Assembly (NCBI GenBank): GCA_011800155.1
Contig: CM022375.1
Span: 1,178,001 to 1,242,000, forward strand
From: Flammulina velutipes
Taxonomy: Eukaryota; Basidiomycota; Agaricomycetes; Agaricales; Physalacriaceae
Length of the DNA stretch: 64,000 bases
Direction of reading: 5' to 3'
The position numbers and the translations under genes were made by a program. The notes under the pieces are model-generated. The model was not told the DNA's origin. It saw only the letters and a list, made by a program, of their open reading frames with translations, and made no database searches. This document shows positions 22,001 through 30,446 of the stretch, one piece after another (within the stretch, counting starts at the first letter, position 1; each line of letters opens with the position of its first letter).

Positions 22001-24383
22001 AAATTCAAGTGAATTGAACGCGCCCATCAATTCAAGTTCAAGTGAATTGAGGGTGCGCTTCAATTCAAGTTCAAGTGAATTGAGGGTGCGCTTCAATTCA
22101 AGTACAAGTGAATTGGACGTCGCTCTCAATTCACTAAGGATGAATTGAACATCACTACCAATTCAATTCCAGGTGAATTGGTATCACTATTGTATGTATA
22201 TACATTTAATGTAACATCATATAATACCACTACAAACTCAACAAACAAGGTATCCAGCAGTATGGCTAACAGTCACCCCAGTCAATGATTCAGTACTGGC
22301 CAGTTACCATGTTCACTTCAAAATTGAAGTGAACCCGCATCTCAACCATTGAAGTGAATTGAGACTAGGTCACCCTGTTGTTTGTGGAACTAATGAATAA
22401 CGTTAACAGGAGCGCGGCATGAAAGGCGAATACAGTGTCTTGGTCGATCTTCAAGCCTCCCTTCTAGACGAGCGATGCGACGTCAACTTGACGGACATCC
22501 TCCAGGTCGTCTCCCATTTCCTATCAAAACCATACCTTGCTCGGGCGAGGCGGATGCTGGTAAAATCCAAACGGAATCCTGCGGTGCTAGCCGTCCATCC
22601 CATTTCCACTGGGATTCTGGCATTGCAGATAGCTCTGGATGTATTCATCACAGCAAACTACGACAACAACTCTCCTCTTTTCGATGCCGTCATCAACATC
22701 GTCCCCGCAGTCGCAATGTGGTCCGCCACCCTCCTACATTTCCTTCCCATCTTAAATGATGAACTCATCATCATCCTGTGTTCCGTCTTGAGTTCTCTGC
22801 ATTTCTCGACGCCCTCCATAGTCGCCGAAGTCGTTCGAGAGCAATTGCCCCTGACCACTCCCGCAATCCTAGACGTATATCTGCACCTGTCCAAACTCGA
22901 CATCTCCAAGTCGCTTTCGTTGCAGGAAATCTACCATGACATCGTCCCAGCTTTTCTTTTCCACACTGCGAGGCTCAACGAACAACCCAACCGGGGTACT
23001 CGTGCGGCACTCGAGACTCGCTCGACCGCTCTTGCGGAGACGCTCCTTCGAGACTATATAGCCGTGGTGGGCGATGTCCACAGTGGTAGGGTGATGCAGC
23101 TTCATCGTCACACATCCCTCATATGCGCGCTGTACGTCGTTTATCATGCATCACCTTCCATCCGTCGAGCCATGACCTGCAACGGGCTTCTCCAGGCTTT
23201 ATGTCGCTCCATCCACAGGACTTCCCGATTGGAATTCGACAAGCCCGGTGATTGGCTGAGCATATACAACCTGTTGTGGCGCACGATTATGATCCTCTCT
23301 GGCCTTCTCTCTGGTCCAGAAGCAGTTATCCAAGCGCTGAAGGGCAGGATCCTATCATCGGTACTGAGGATGCAGAGTGTCGTGTATAGATGCGCAGCGA
23401 CTTCCCAGGATCGTAGCCTCGCTCAGAATATTGGGATCTACATATTGGGGTTGATGAGGCGTTTGGAGGCATTCCTCATTTTCCCGTCCTGCCATCACAC
23501 GTTTGCGAAAGCTATTCGGTACGTCAATCGGAAGCTCATCGCCAAAGGGAAAGTGTACCAAGAGGGTGGGATCTTCGAAGCTTTCTTGGGCTTATGCAGG
23601 ACGTTTGAGATCCGGGTGGAGGAGAGATATCTTTATCGCTCGAATTTGATATGCACGAATCCTTCGGTGTGTATGAATCGTTTCAAGTGGTATTTCTCTT
23701 ACGGGCATTGTTTAGTGTCAAATGAAAGAAATCATGTTGATCAAGGCCTCGCCCAAGCGCGGGAGACAATGCACTGGCTGTATGACCAGCGAGTACTGCT
23801 CGAAGGAGTGCCAAATGATACACTGGAAGGCGGGTGGACACAGAGAGCATTGCAAAAGGATACGGCGTGGCCGCCTCGGTCTGTCATTCAAATTGCTATC
23901 AACGACACATAAACTTACCCGCTCCTAGCCCGTCTTTCTATCGTTCCCAAATCACCGTACGACATGGACATGATCCATATGCTTGTGTCATTCGACTTGT
24001 GGCGCAACGTAGGCAAGATCAAAACCCTAATGGATCAAGTTATGGCTACCCAGGGCGTCAACATGACCTCAGCTGGAACTAATTCACTCTCGCTCGACGA
24101 AAGAGGGGGGAATATATCATCGTTGGACCACATATCAGCTATCGCTATTGATTACGGTGACCCAAATGGACCTGAAATACGTGTGGATCGCCTATACAAC
24201 ATTCACCGGGCGGACAGGTTTATGTGGAACAATCTGGACTTTGACGAGGTTCAGTGGATGGAGACTTTGAAATTGAGGCAGTCGGGTTGGAATATCGTCG
24301 TAATGGTCGATTCAACGTTGGTTGATTTGACGGATGTGGATTCTCTGTGGAATAGAGTCTATCCTGTTGAACTATTTGTATAG
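7004..24383 (+). CDS. MYND zinc-finger protein, paralog 1, split by a 15.3-kb transposon-filled intron
   Basis: Exons 7004-7087, 22410-23666, 23716-23878 and 23929-24383 give 652 residues, the same length as the two paralogs at 26465 and 30447. Exon 1 (28 codons, ending RQDEIDALI, donor GTGCGC) aligns with the paralogs' first exons ending RSARDLYL and RSERDSYI. All three first introns are phase 0. The acceptor at 22408-22409 follows a CTAAT branch-like site. The remaining introns are 49 and 50 nt. The MYND finger has ligands C443, C448, C466, C469, C475, C479, H489 and C493. The helical region before it and the C-terminal DLTDVDSLWNRVYP segment match the paralogs. MYND fingers bind proline-rich peptides in partner proteins. 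Whether the giant intron is still spliced is unknown. Confidence 0.75.
7127..7174 (+). repeat. left terminal inverted repeat, outer element
   Basis: 48 bp, inverted copy of 22325-22372 with one mismatch at the 14th position. Confidence 0.85.
7175..7380 (+). repeat. left subterminal AATTCA/TGAATT repeats of the outer element
   Basis: Four to five degenerate units containing TTCACTCAAGGTTGAATTG-like hairpins. They are the same type as the long array at 21580-22200 but more divergent. Confidence 0.55.
7944..7950. repeat. left target-site duplication of inner element (ATCTGTA)
   Basis: The 7-mer directly abuts the start of the inner element's terminal repeat and reappears at 19208-19214 directly after its other end. 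Confidence 0.65.
7951..7977 (+). repeat. left terminal inverted repeat, inner element
   Basis: It pairs with 19182-19207 on the other strand. The common core is GGCGGTA followed by TGTTGCATAATTC. Confidence 0.7.
8010..8215 (+). repeat. left subterminal TTCACTT-type repeats
   Basis: Repeated TTCACTT or close variants (TCCACTT, TTTACTT) interleaved with CAAATTGG and TTTGACAAT words. They mirror the AAGTGAA repeats at the right end and are likely transposase binding sites. Confidence 0.55.
8245..9826 (-). CDS. DDE integrase-core transposase of the inner element
   Basis: Exon 1 starts at ATG 9826. It has an N-terminal helical region, a helix-turn-helix-like stretch (WESIAEAYGVNRTTLYRHLQ, about residues 130-150) and ends VLTR. 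A 47-nt intron follows. Exon 2 has WHQDGHEKLKHWGFWVHGC with VDGHSR (first catalytic Asp), then SRVRGDFGTEN (second Asp). The last part has STHNVRIERLWVD (catalytic Glu) and an acidic tail. This order (HTH, D, D, E, with an HNxRIERLW signature) is that of the integrase-core family found in fungi and fish. It is not a KDZ or hAT transposase. Oddity: the obvious second intron (near 8840-8794) joins out of frame by one base. Only an unusually short 31-nt intron keeps the frame, so the copy may be frameshifted. Confidence 0.7.
9827..10086. other. short AT-rich intergenic spacer
   Basis: Spacer between the integrase start and the stop of the Cys-rich gene, both on the minus strand. It holds a direct repeat of ACTACAAGAACAG-like words near 9915-9945 and AT-rich sequence suited to a promoter or 3' end. 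Confidence 0.4.
10087..13415 (-). CDS. Cys-rich multi-exon protein of unknown function, inner element
   Basis: About a dozen exons on the minus strand. The ATG at 13415 opens with a Cys/His cluster: C11, C16, C20, C22, C39, C42, C44 and H49, a plausible zinc-binding module (CQKHDCPQQCGC, then CSICHCYLASH). A Lys/Glu-rich linker follows, then LRQPEYNLVRKIQ, a basic Arg/Lys patch (PAPKRTYKRRK near 12020), a helical region (LTAWSTLIEQVAKLAGLSD) and a C-terminal segment ending LCLQRGADILSI. Consistent open frames linked by donor/acceptor pairs about 50 nt apart support one gene; exact splice sites were not all fixed. The combination of a Cys cluster and basic linker suggests nucleic-acid or protein binding. 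Its place between the transposase and the dioxygenase suggests a role in the element, but I do not recognise the family. Confidence 0.6.
13416..15745. other. 2.3-kb divergent intergenic region with GC-rich ACG repeats
   Basis: It lies between the divergent Cys-rich and dioxygenase genes. It has AT-rich sequence on the left, a perfect 14-nt palindrome GTCGGTATACCGAC (13860-13873), then GC-rich sequence. Imperfect (ACG)n-type arrays occupy about 14820-14970 and 15340-15430. A segment with CGCGCTCTGTTGATA is present twice (about 14470 and 15145), so part of the region is duplicated. Open frames here are Arg/Thr-rich by-products of the repeats. Confidence 0.5.
15746..18890 (+). CDS. TET/JBP-like 2-oxoglutarate/Fe(II) dioxygenase protein, inner element
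   Basis: Nine exons (15746-15878, 15935-15994, 16050-16884, 16931-17172, 17224-17410, 17456-17846, 17895-17974, 18024-18450, 18498-18890) give 915 residues with every junction in frame. An optional in-frame 54-nt intron lies at 18229-18282. The C-terminal core (about residues 786-905) has FGGMVLNFNVSTLAHRD with Fe ligands H829 and D831, then EGGDIVLYEPGLVVRM, distal Fe ligand H877 in SCDITHFNL, and R886, likely the 2-oxoglutarate anchor, in KGKRVSFVFHSD. This pattern fits fungal TET/JBP proteins, which oxidise 5-methylcytosine (or thymine in JBP) in DNA. The N-terminal two thirds are unrecognised, with a Ser/Pro-rich stretch. The start is the first ATG consistent with exon 1 and its donor. 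The superfamily is fairly sure; the exact substrate is inference. Confidence 0.72.
18940..19160 (+). repeat. right subterminal AAGTGAA repeats
   Basis: About eight copies of AAGTGAA or close variants in 220 bp. This is the inverted counterpart of the TTCACTT repeats at the left end of the inner element. Confidence 0.6.
19182..19207 (-). repeat. right terminal inverted repeat, inner element
   Basis: On the minus strand it reads TTGGCGGTAATACTGTTGCA then TAATTC, matching the left end with a small indel. It is directly followed by ATCTGTA. Confidence 0.7.
19208..19214. repeat. right target-site duplication of inner element (ATCTGTA)
   Basis: Identical to 7944-7950. Confidence 0.65.
19215..21580. 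other. body of the outer element, no recognisable gene
   Basis: Only short frames are present, none with family likeness. A perfect 16-nt palindrome CGTCGGTATACCGACG lies at 19602-19617. Some splice-like pairs occur around 19700-20100, but no exon chain could be built. The region may be a decayed coding part of the outer element. Confidence 0.4.
21583..22190 (+). repeat. tandem array of about 31-bp hairpin units (CAATTCA...TGAATTG)
   Basis: Close to twenty units. Each is a near-palindrome such as CAATTCAAGTTCAAGTGAAT plus TG, separated by short GC-rich spacers (AACGCGCCCAT, AGGGCGCGCTT, AGTACGCGCTT). Spacers and arms recur in mixed order, showing expansion by unequal exchange or slippage. 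The array lies just inside the right end of the outer element. Confidence 0.85.
22325..22372 (-). repeat. right terminal inverted repeat, outer element
   Basis: 48 bp, inverted copy of 7127-7174 with one mismatch. Confidence 0.85.
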
Positions 24384-26464
24384 TCTATGAATGAAGTCGC
24401 GTAATGTGCTTCTCAACGGTGTGGTAATGTCGAACGAGTACTGGACGTTGGATTTTGGCCACGAGCTCCGTTGAAAATAAAAATAGAAACTTTATCACGT
24501 GATCGTGTTTGACCCCAAGAAAAACACGCGTGCCGGATTTCAGCCCCAACGGCAGGCCGTATCGGGAAGGTTGGGACCAAATTGAAATAGTCGTCAGTCT
24601 TTTTGCCAATCTCTTTGTCGATGTCGCTCGCTGTGAAGACGAAGACGTCGAGGATAGCGCCCACCACGACGGCGACGGCGATGCCCCAACCATGACAACG
24701 AGGACGACACCCTCGTCGCATCGTTCCCCGCATTCTTGAAGCGTCTCCCTCGCCCTTCAGTCTTCGTCGAAGCTCTTTAGCTTTCGCGACGACACTGGCC
24801 TCCAATCTCATGTCGCAGAAACCAGCTCGACGCCGGAGGAGAAACCATCTCGGAGAGAACGCACAGGGAGAAATGGTCGCCAGCGAAGATAGATAGAGGC
24901 TGGAAGGATGCCATACCAAGGTGTGTTGCCCAAAATAATTACGTCTCGTAGGCTCACTGTTCTCGGATAGACTGAGTAACACAGATCTGTACTCTGACAC
25001 CGTTCACCTGTTGTCTTGAAGGATAGGTGCGCATTGTGGCGCAACCATTTGGACGTTGCTGACTTTATCAACCAGATTCCGTACACATTTTCCGACGGCA
25101 TCTAAACAAAATTAGATACCCCAACGCACACACTCATCTCGTCCAAACGGCTGCTCAACGACGGCACTTCTTGGAGGATGAGGACGGCACTCAAGGCTGG
25201 ATACGACCTACACCGCACCATTACACCAGCCAAGGTTTATTACAAGGCGGTACCAAGATTGGACGTCGACCAGGAGCCTGGTCCATTTTCTACTGGCCCA
25301 GTGTCACCGTTCAGATGTCCAACTTGTGCAGTACCGACGCTGCTCGCTCACAAAAGTCCCCACTCCGACCCGATTTCATTGGATTCATCGACGCACTCCG
25401 AAATCGACTTGCAGTCAAAGGCTTAGCCCTACTCTCTCCTTGCTATCGACGAGGTCGTCTTCACGTAATCAGGCAGTGCAGGAGAAGATGATCTCGTCGG
25501 ACGTCACCATGTCTCCAAGTTGGAAGGACGACGATGGTGTCGTTCTTACTTGAACAGCGTTTCGGTCTCGTCAACCTGGCCGATCTTTTGCAGGAACCGT
25601 ATGCGACACCTCCTACAACCCCAAACACGGCTCAGGCAGCTGCACCATCTTCATTTCCATCCGATGGACGGTCTATGTCTGTCCTCCGGCAGAGGGGACG
25701 GTGGTCAATACCGAACGCCCGATAGAACTACACGCCCACTCTCAGCCCGAGATTCGCCCCGTTTGCCAATGCACACCATACACAACGCGGCATCAACATT
25801 CATCCCAACCGCTTTCAACCCAATCGTTCTTCCTCATTGTTCCATACAAACACCCAATCTGTCTCACATCCTGGCCCATCGTCGACAGCTACAATGATGT
25901 AGGACATATCACCAACGGCGAGCAAGATTGAGGTGTTTCCTTCCAAACTGCACTACGACGGATTAGGTGCTGTGGTAAATGAGAAGAGGCAGACGTGGAT
26001 TGGCAGGGTCCCCTCCGTCTACCGTGAGTGGGAATGGAGAGATGAACATGGCTAGATGGAAGGCTGTGGGTGCGGAGTGACGAATAGCGCCCACCCAGAC
26101 AGTGTTGCAGAGGGACTGGTAGTCAAGTGCGACTGTGTGTCATCAGGTCCTGGTCCAGATATACTGAAAGGGGGAGCTGGTATATGAAGCTCATTCGTTC
26201 TTTGCCCACTCCCGGCCACCCCCCTACATCGATCCGTGCATACTTACATGTTTCTTCTATCTCACACCTCTCCTCTTATATAGGCTCTTCCTATGTATCA
26301 GCATATCCCCACGCAGCTCTCAGTACAACGGACCCTCTTACGATATAACGCTTTGGCCATACCAGATAACCGCCTGACAATGTACAACCTCGACGAAAGT
26401 TCTTCGGCAACACGTGATTACGCATAGTCCCGCGCAAACAACCTTTGCTTCTTTCCACCATCTC
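24384..26464. other. intergenic between MYND paralogs 1 and 2
   Basis: No supported gene. It includes a CGACGAC-rich stretch (24620-24720) that makes long but uninformative frames on both strands, Ser/Pro/Thr-biased frames at 25170-25930, and one GTGGCGCA motif at 25036. Confidence 0.4.
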
Positions 26465-28573
26465 ATGCAAAAGATTACTTGTCCATTGACGCGTTCCGCA
26501 CGCGATTTATACCTTGTGAGTGTATTTCTCTTAGATTGACATTGTACTTAATCAATCACTAGCGACAGGCGCAACATGGCGACGTGCTAGCCATGAAGAC
26601 ACTCTCCCATGCGTTTGCAAACGGATACGCAGGGATCTTGAACGACCTTCTTGGATTCGTATCCCAGGTCCTTTCGGAACCATGTCTCGCGCTCGCGAAA
26701 GCCAGCATGCCTATCTTGACGCCTGAGGAATGGATGAAGCAGAGTGTAGTGCTAAACGGCAATCGCGCATGCGAGATGGTCCGTTTTGGACTCGAAGCCG
26801 AGTATCGCAGGACCAGAAAACCTCTACCACCAGCTCTGCTTCGCATCTGCGTTCGTGTTGGTGCTTGGGCCACCATGTTCATTCAATCCACACGCATTCT
26901 CGACCCCGAAGACCGTCCTCTAGTCAACGAAGAGCTTCTAGCCACTAGCGGCATGGTTGGCGTTCTGCATGCAGTATTCATTAATCAATTCACGAAGGAT
27001 ATCATGAGGCATCCTTCTTATCCGCTTTACGAAGTTCTCGTACGCGTTTGCATTCGCATATCACCTGGTTACACGGAAGTCGAGAAAATGCGGGCCTCTG
27101 ACTTTTGCTCAATCATCATCGTTGCGTTCCAGGACTGCATGCGTGACCCACACCCCACAGGATTGTGGGTAGCCCTTGAACGACATGCCGCCGACCTGGC
27201 AGGATTAATGGTCGAAAGCGTCGCAACATACATCGGGATTCCCATCGGCAAAGGCTCCAAACCCCTCGATAACGTAGAGCCCCAGATTCTGCAGCTCGCT
27301 GGAGTAACCGTCGAGGTTCCCGCCCTCCGACAGGAGCTTTCAGCGCGGGGCATGCTTCCTCTCCTCTGTCGCCTTTTCCACAAGGAGGTTCGTGAGGAAG
27401 TTGAGTTAGACCTGGGGGAAAAGGCGCAAGAGGATCTCATGTTTCTACTCAACAACCATATCCAGGGGATCAACCACTTTCTCGCAGGAGGTCACCCATC
27501 TGCGGCGGTGGCTCTGGAGGCGCGCATACTTCCGAATCTCATTCGCACACAGGCGCTGCTGGATGATCCTCGAGGAGCGGGGAAGATCGCCACTCTGGGA
27601 CTAAAACAATCGATAGCTGGGGCCATCTATAACATCGAGGTGCAGCTTTTCCATAGCTCCGCCCTCCGCGCGTTTCGAAAATCGGAACGATACGTTAAGC
27701 GACTCCTCGCAGGAGGCGTTATCTACAAGGGCGTGGTCTGGGAAGGATGTCTCAGGCTTCAATCTATGGCAGAGAAGAGAACACGCGAAATGGAGAAGAT
27801 GAATATGGAGCGCGTGGCGTGTGCGAACTCGTCTGTGAGTGCAAACATTGTGGCGTAAAGGTGTCTCGACGCTTACGAAACAATGTGTAGTGCACTTCGG
27901 CTGCAAAGAACATTGATGCGAGAATCAGACGATGCTCAGGCTGTCTCACGGTCGAGTATTGCTCGTGCAAATGTCGTCGCATACACTGGACGAAGGGAGG
28001 TCATAGAAAGAGTTGTGCGGCTATTCGGAGCCTTCGTGATTGTATGTCTCTCTACTATAATGTGTACCTCTCTCTCATACCATTGAAGCCGGATCGACGC
28101 TCGCTCCCCCCTGTACTCGGGATATGAACTTCATCTACTTTCTCATCGCGCAAGAGATGGAGCGGAAGCATCTGGATATCCTGGAGAAGTTAAAAGAATT
28201 CGCAAATTTGAAGACACTTGCCGAATACCCATCTGGCCCCATTCGAGGTCCCTTTCACACCCATATGGATGATTGGATTTTTGCCGACACCGTTCTCATG
28301 TTTAATTTCGCTCCTAACATTTATACTCTCCCTGCTACGCAGACTTTCGATATACACTTCACAGTATCCTCTATGGATCGATTCCGCAAGCATCTCACTC
28401 AGGAAGAGGAGTGCGATTTTGACTTTCAAAGGATCCAGGAAAGCGTCGAGGCTCGGAGGTCGAGGGGACCGTTTGTCGCTATCGTGTCGTCCTCGAATCT
28501 CTTGGATTTGACAAATAGAGAATGTATAGTTAACCGGGTGTATTCGTTGGATTACTCTCATTCTATCAAGTAG
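26465..28573 (+). CDS. MYND zinc-finger protein, paralog 2
   Basis: Exons 26465-26515, 26563-27834, 27891-28041 and 28089-28573 give 652 residues. The three introns are 47, 56 and 47 nt with phases 0, 0 and 1, as in the paralogs. The short first exon (17 codons) was found by matching upstream residues QAQHGDVLAMK to QAQNGDRLAMQ in paralog 3. The MYND finger uses C437, C442, C456, C459, C465, C469, H479 and C483 (CSGCLTVEYCSCKCRRIHW). A long alpha-helical region of about 430 residues precedes it. The C-terminus has GPFVAIVSSSNLLDLTNREC, shared with paralog 3. MYND fingers mediate protein-protein contacts, often in transcription control. The CSCKC variant inside the finger carries an extra Cys. 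The specific role is unknown. Confidence 0.85.
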
Positions 28574-28829
28574 AATTGTTGGCTTCGTTGTTATTGATGT
28601 TTACTGTGTTCTGACAGACAATGCCAGATGAGTGGCGCAACAAAGGAACATCATCTCGCGACTAGTCGGACTCTATGAACGACGATATACCCTCTGGGCT
28701 TGCTAGCGTTCAAACTCATAGATCATTTATGGACTTACAGGCGGATAAGTCTCTATATCCAAACTCACGCAGGATCTAACTCACTGTGCCGGTCGAAAAA
28801 TGAGATTAAGGTCAACATACCAGGGTATT
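28574..28829. other. short intergenic spacer
   Basis: Convergent 3' ends of MYND paralog 2 and the acidic secreted protein. One GTGGCGCA motif at 28632. Confidence 0.4.
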
Positions 28830-29384
28830 TCATCGATTTCCCCCCCACCACGCCTTAGCCTTTTCCCATCCGTTCCCGCTGTCCGAATCCTCAGCATCAG
28901 CTGCAGGCTCCTCCTCAGCATCAGCTGCAGGCTCCTCCTCAGCATCAGACTCCTCCTCTGCATCAGGCTCCGACTCCTCCTCTGCATCAGGCTTATCCAC
29001 TACTCTGATGATACTGTCGCCGTCTGAAATAGAGGGGCCGTGGTCAGTTGACTTTTACTACTCCAAAAGCCTGTTTCTTACCATCGTCAGTCTCTCGGCA
29101 AAGATACCTTATATTACGCTTCTTGACTTCGCGGGCGTCGCCGCAATCTTCAATATTAGATTCCGGAAAACTGAAGCCTGAATCTGCAGTGTCTGACGAG
29201 TCGGACCCGGAACGCCGTTCAACTTGGGCATTACGGTTACCACGTCTTGCCAAACTTGAGGGTTTTGATCAACATCTCGAAACATCATGTAACGCGCAAC
29301 GTACCCAGAAGTAGCCCGGCCGAAAACAGAGGTTGCGCTCAGCGCAATAGTCAGGAGTACGAGGACAGAGGACTTTCTGAACAT
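28830..29384 (-). CDS. small secreted acidic protein with Glu/Asp-rich repeats
   Basis: Three exons (29384-29305, 29254-29082, 29023-28830) join in frame to 148 residues; the introns are 50 and 58 nt. Residues 1-22 are a clear signal peptide (MFRKSSVLVLLTIALSATSV plus FG). The mature part has dibasic sites (ARRGNR, VERRSG, VKKRN) of the kind cut by the Golgi protease KEX2. The C-terminus is a run of imperfect acidic repeats (DAEEESEP, DAEEEPAA) followed by NGWEKAKAWWGGNR. The repeats are visible at DNA level as a CTCCTCAGCATCAG pattern. A TATATAAA box lies 76 bp upstream of the ATG. It is likely a secreted, possibly processed peptide precursor or small secreted protein; no family is recognised. 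Confidence 0.65.
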
Positions 29385-29459
29385 GTTGCAATTGGAGTGA
29401 GTTCTTTTCTAGACGGCCTGCGTCTGAAATGGTGGAATTCTAGACAGTATATACAGGTC

Positions 29460-29467
29460 TTTATATA
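29460..29467 (-). promoter_or_regulatory. TATA box of the small secreted protein gene
   Basis: TATATAAA on the minus strand, 76 bp before the start codon at 29384. Confidence 0.55.
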
Positions 29468-29887
29468 AGTAGGTGCAGCCATTGGCTGATGGATAACACC
29501 GGTATGTATCTAATGACATAGCACTGTGAAGTGAGAATTCTCCAGCGGTTTGATGTGTGCACTGTAAAATAGCAATGCGCCACATACCGCGGCAACGACC
29601 GAAAAATAACATTTATTTTTATTGTACCGCTTTGATGAGCTTACTGGTTACAGCACCGCCGTCTCTGTTGCACCTCTTCATCAATTTCATGGTTACCGCA
29701 ATGGCTGTGTCGTCGGGATCACGGCAGCTTAGCCTTCCCTTTTGCTATCATGTCCAATTATATTCGACGCGAATTTAGACAGGCTCGACCATCGCTGAAT
29801 CGCGTTTTGAAGGCGGTCGGGCGCCACTAATGGAAAAACGGACCCCGACAATGACGACGACCCACATTCTGAAGAGCGAGTACTTCA

Positions 29888-29971
29888 ATTCGACAACCCG
29901 ACCCAAGGCGTCTTCATCTATTTCGATTCAATTCGACAACCTGACCCAAGGCGTCTTCATCTATTTCGAGT
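29888..29971 (+). repeat. tandem duplication of a 46-50 bp unit
   Basis: Two adjacent copies share ATTCGACAAC, CTGACCCAAGGCGTC (or CCGACCC) and TTCATCTATTTCGA. They differ at one or two positions, so the duplication is recent. Confidence 0.75.
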
Positions 29972-30446
29972 CACTACATCTGATGCTTACTGCCATTTAA
30001 AGTGATACAATACACTTTTAACATTCCAGTTAGATTCTTCTGCGTCTTCGTGCGACAGGTTTTGGATCCAGGCGGGGCGCCTTGATATCAATTCGAATGC
30101 GGACCCATGACTAAGGTTATTTCCTACCATGCACCGCATGTTCTCTTCTGAATAGGCGCCCGAAGCTCTACTACGTTTATACAGAACGGTGCGCGGACAG
30201 CTCCACTTGGCGACGCGTCTAGCGCTTATTATCTCTTGTGTAGCAGTTTTTCACTCTCTTGTGTACCCCAAACAACATTAACATTCAACATCTATGTTCC
30301 TCCCTCGACGCTCAGTGCAAATAAGTATTCTGGCGCGCTAGCATTCTTCAAGTTTGAGGAATCGGTCTGGAGACGCTTCACGTGATCACGGGAAAATCCG
30401 ATGATCGACCCCTATCGACTGCTTCTCCTCGTTCTTTCATCGTCTC

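Larger units (their letters stand above)
7127..22372. mobile_element. outer mobile element with 48-bp terminal inverted repeats
   Basis: The left end 7127-7174 and right end 22325-22372 are inverted copies matching at 47 of 48 positions (they begin TGACCTAGTCTCA). Inside the ends are hairpin-forming CAATTCA/TGAATTG units, a few degenerate ones on the left (about 7180-7380) and a long array on the right. Subtracting the nested 11.3-kb element leaves about 4 kb. No transposase is recognisable in that remainder, so it may be non-autonomous. A flush target-site duplication was not found. Similar words (CTGCTTTGTGG on the left, CTGTTGTTTGTGG on the right) lie near but not against the ends. Confidence 0.7.
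7088..22409 (+). other. giant intron 1 of MYND paralog 1
   Basis: It runs from donor GTGCGC (7088) to acceptor ACAG (22409), 15,322 nt. Outside the outer mobile element only 39 nt of intron remain on the left and 37 nt on the right, so the ancestral intron was of ordinary size, like the 47-51 nt first introns of the two paralogs. The phase and flanking exon sequence are conserved, which argues against a chance alignment. Confidence 0.7.
29385..30446. other. intergenic, divergent promoters
   Basis: It separates the secreted protein (-) from MYND paralog 3 (+). It contains the TATA box at 29460, a TGCGCCAC motif at 29576 and a short direct duplication at about 29888-29971. No gene was recognised. 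Confidence 0.45.

Noticed and set aside
21583..22190. Possible CRISPR array
   Set aside because: Regular spacing at first glance, but the spacers are 8-11 bp and recur, the units are palindromic, the genome is eukaryotic and no cas genes exist.
7118..22380. Exact target-site duplication of the outer element
   Set aside because: Bases abutting the 48-bp ends (GCC on the left, CCC on the right) do not form a convincing duplication. The similar CTG...TTTGTGG words are not flush with the ends.
24413..25000. 195-residue minus-strand frame
   Set aside because: Biased composition from a CGACGAC-rich stretch, no ATG-led domain, no homologous copy and no splice support.
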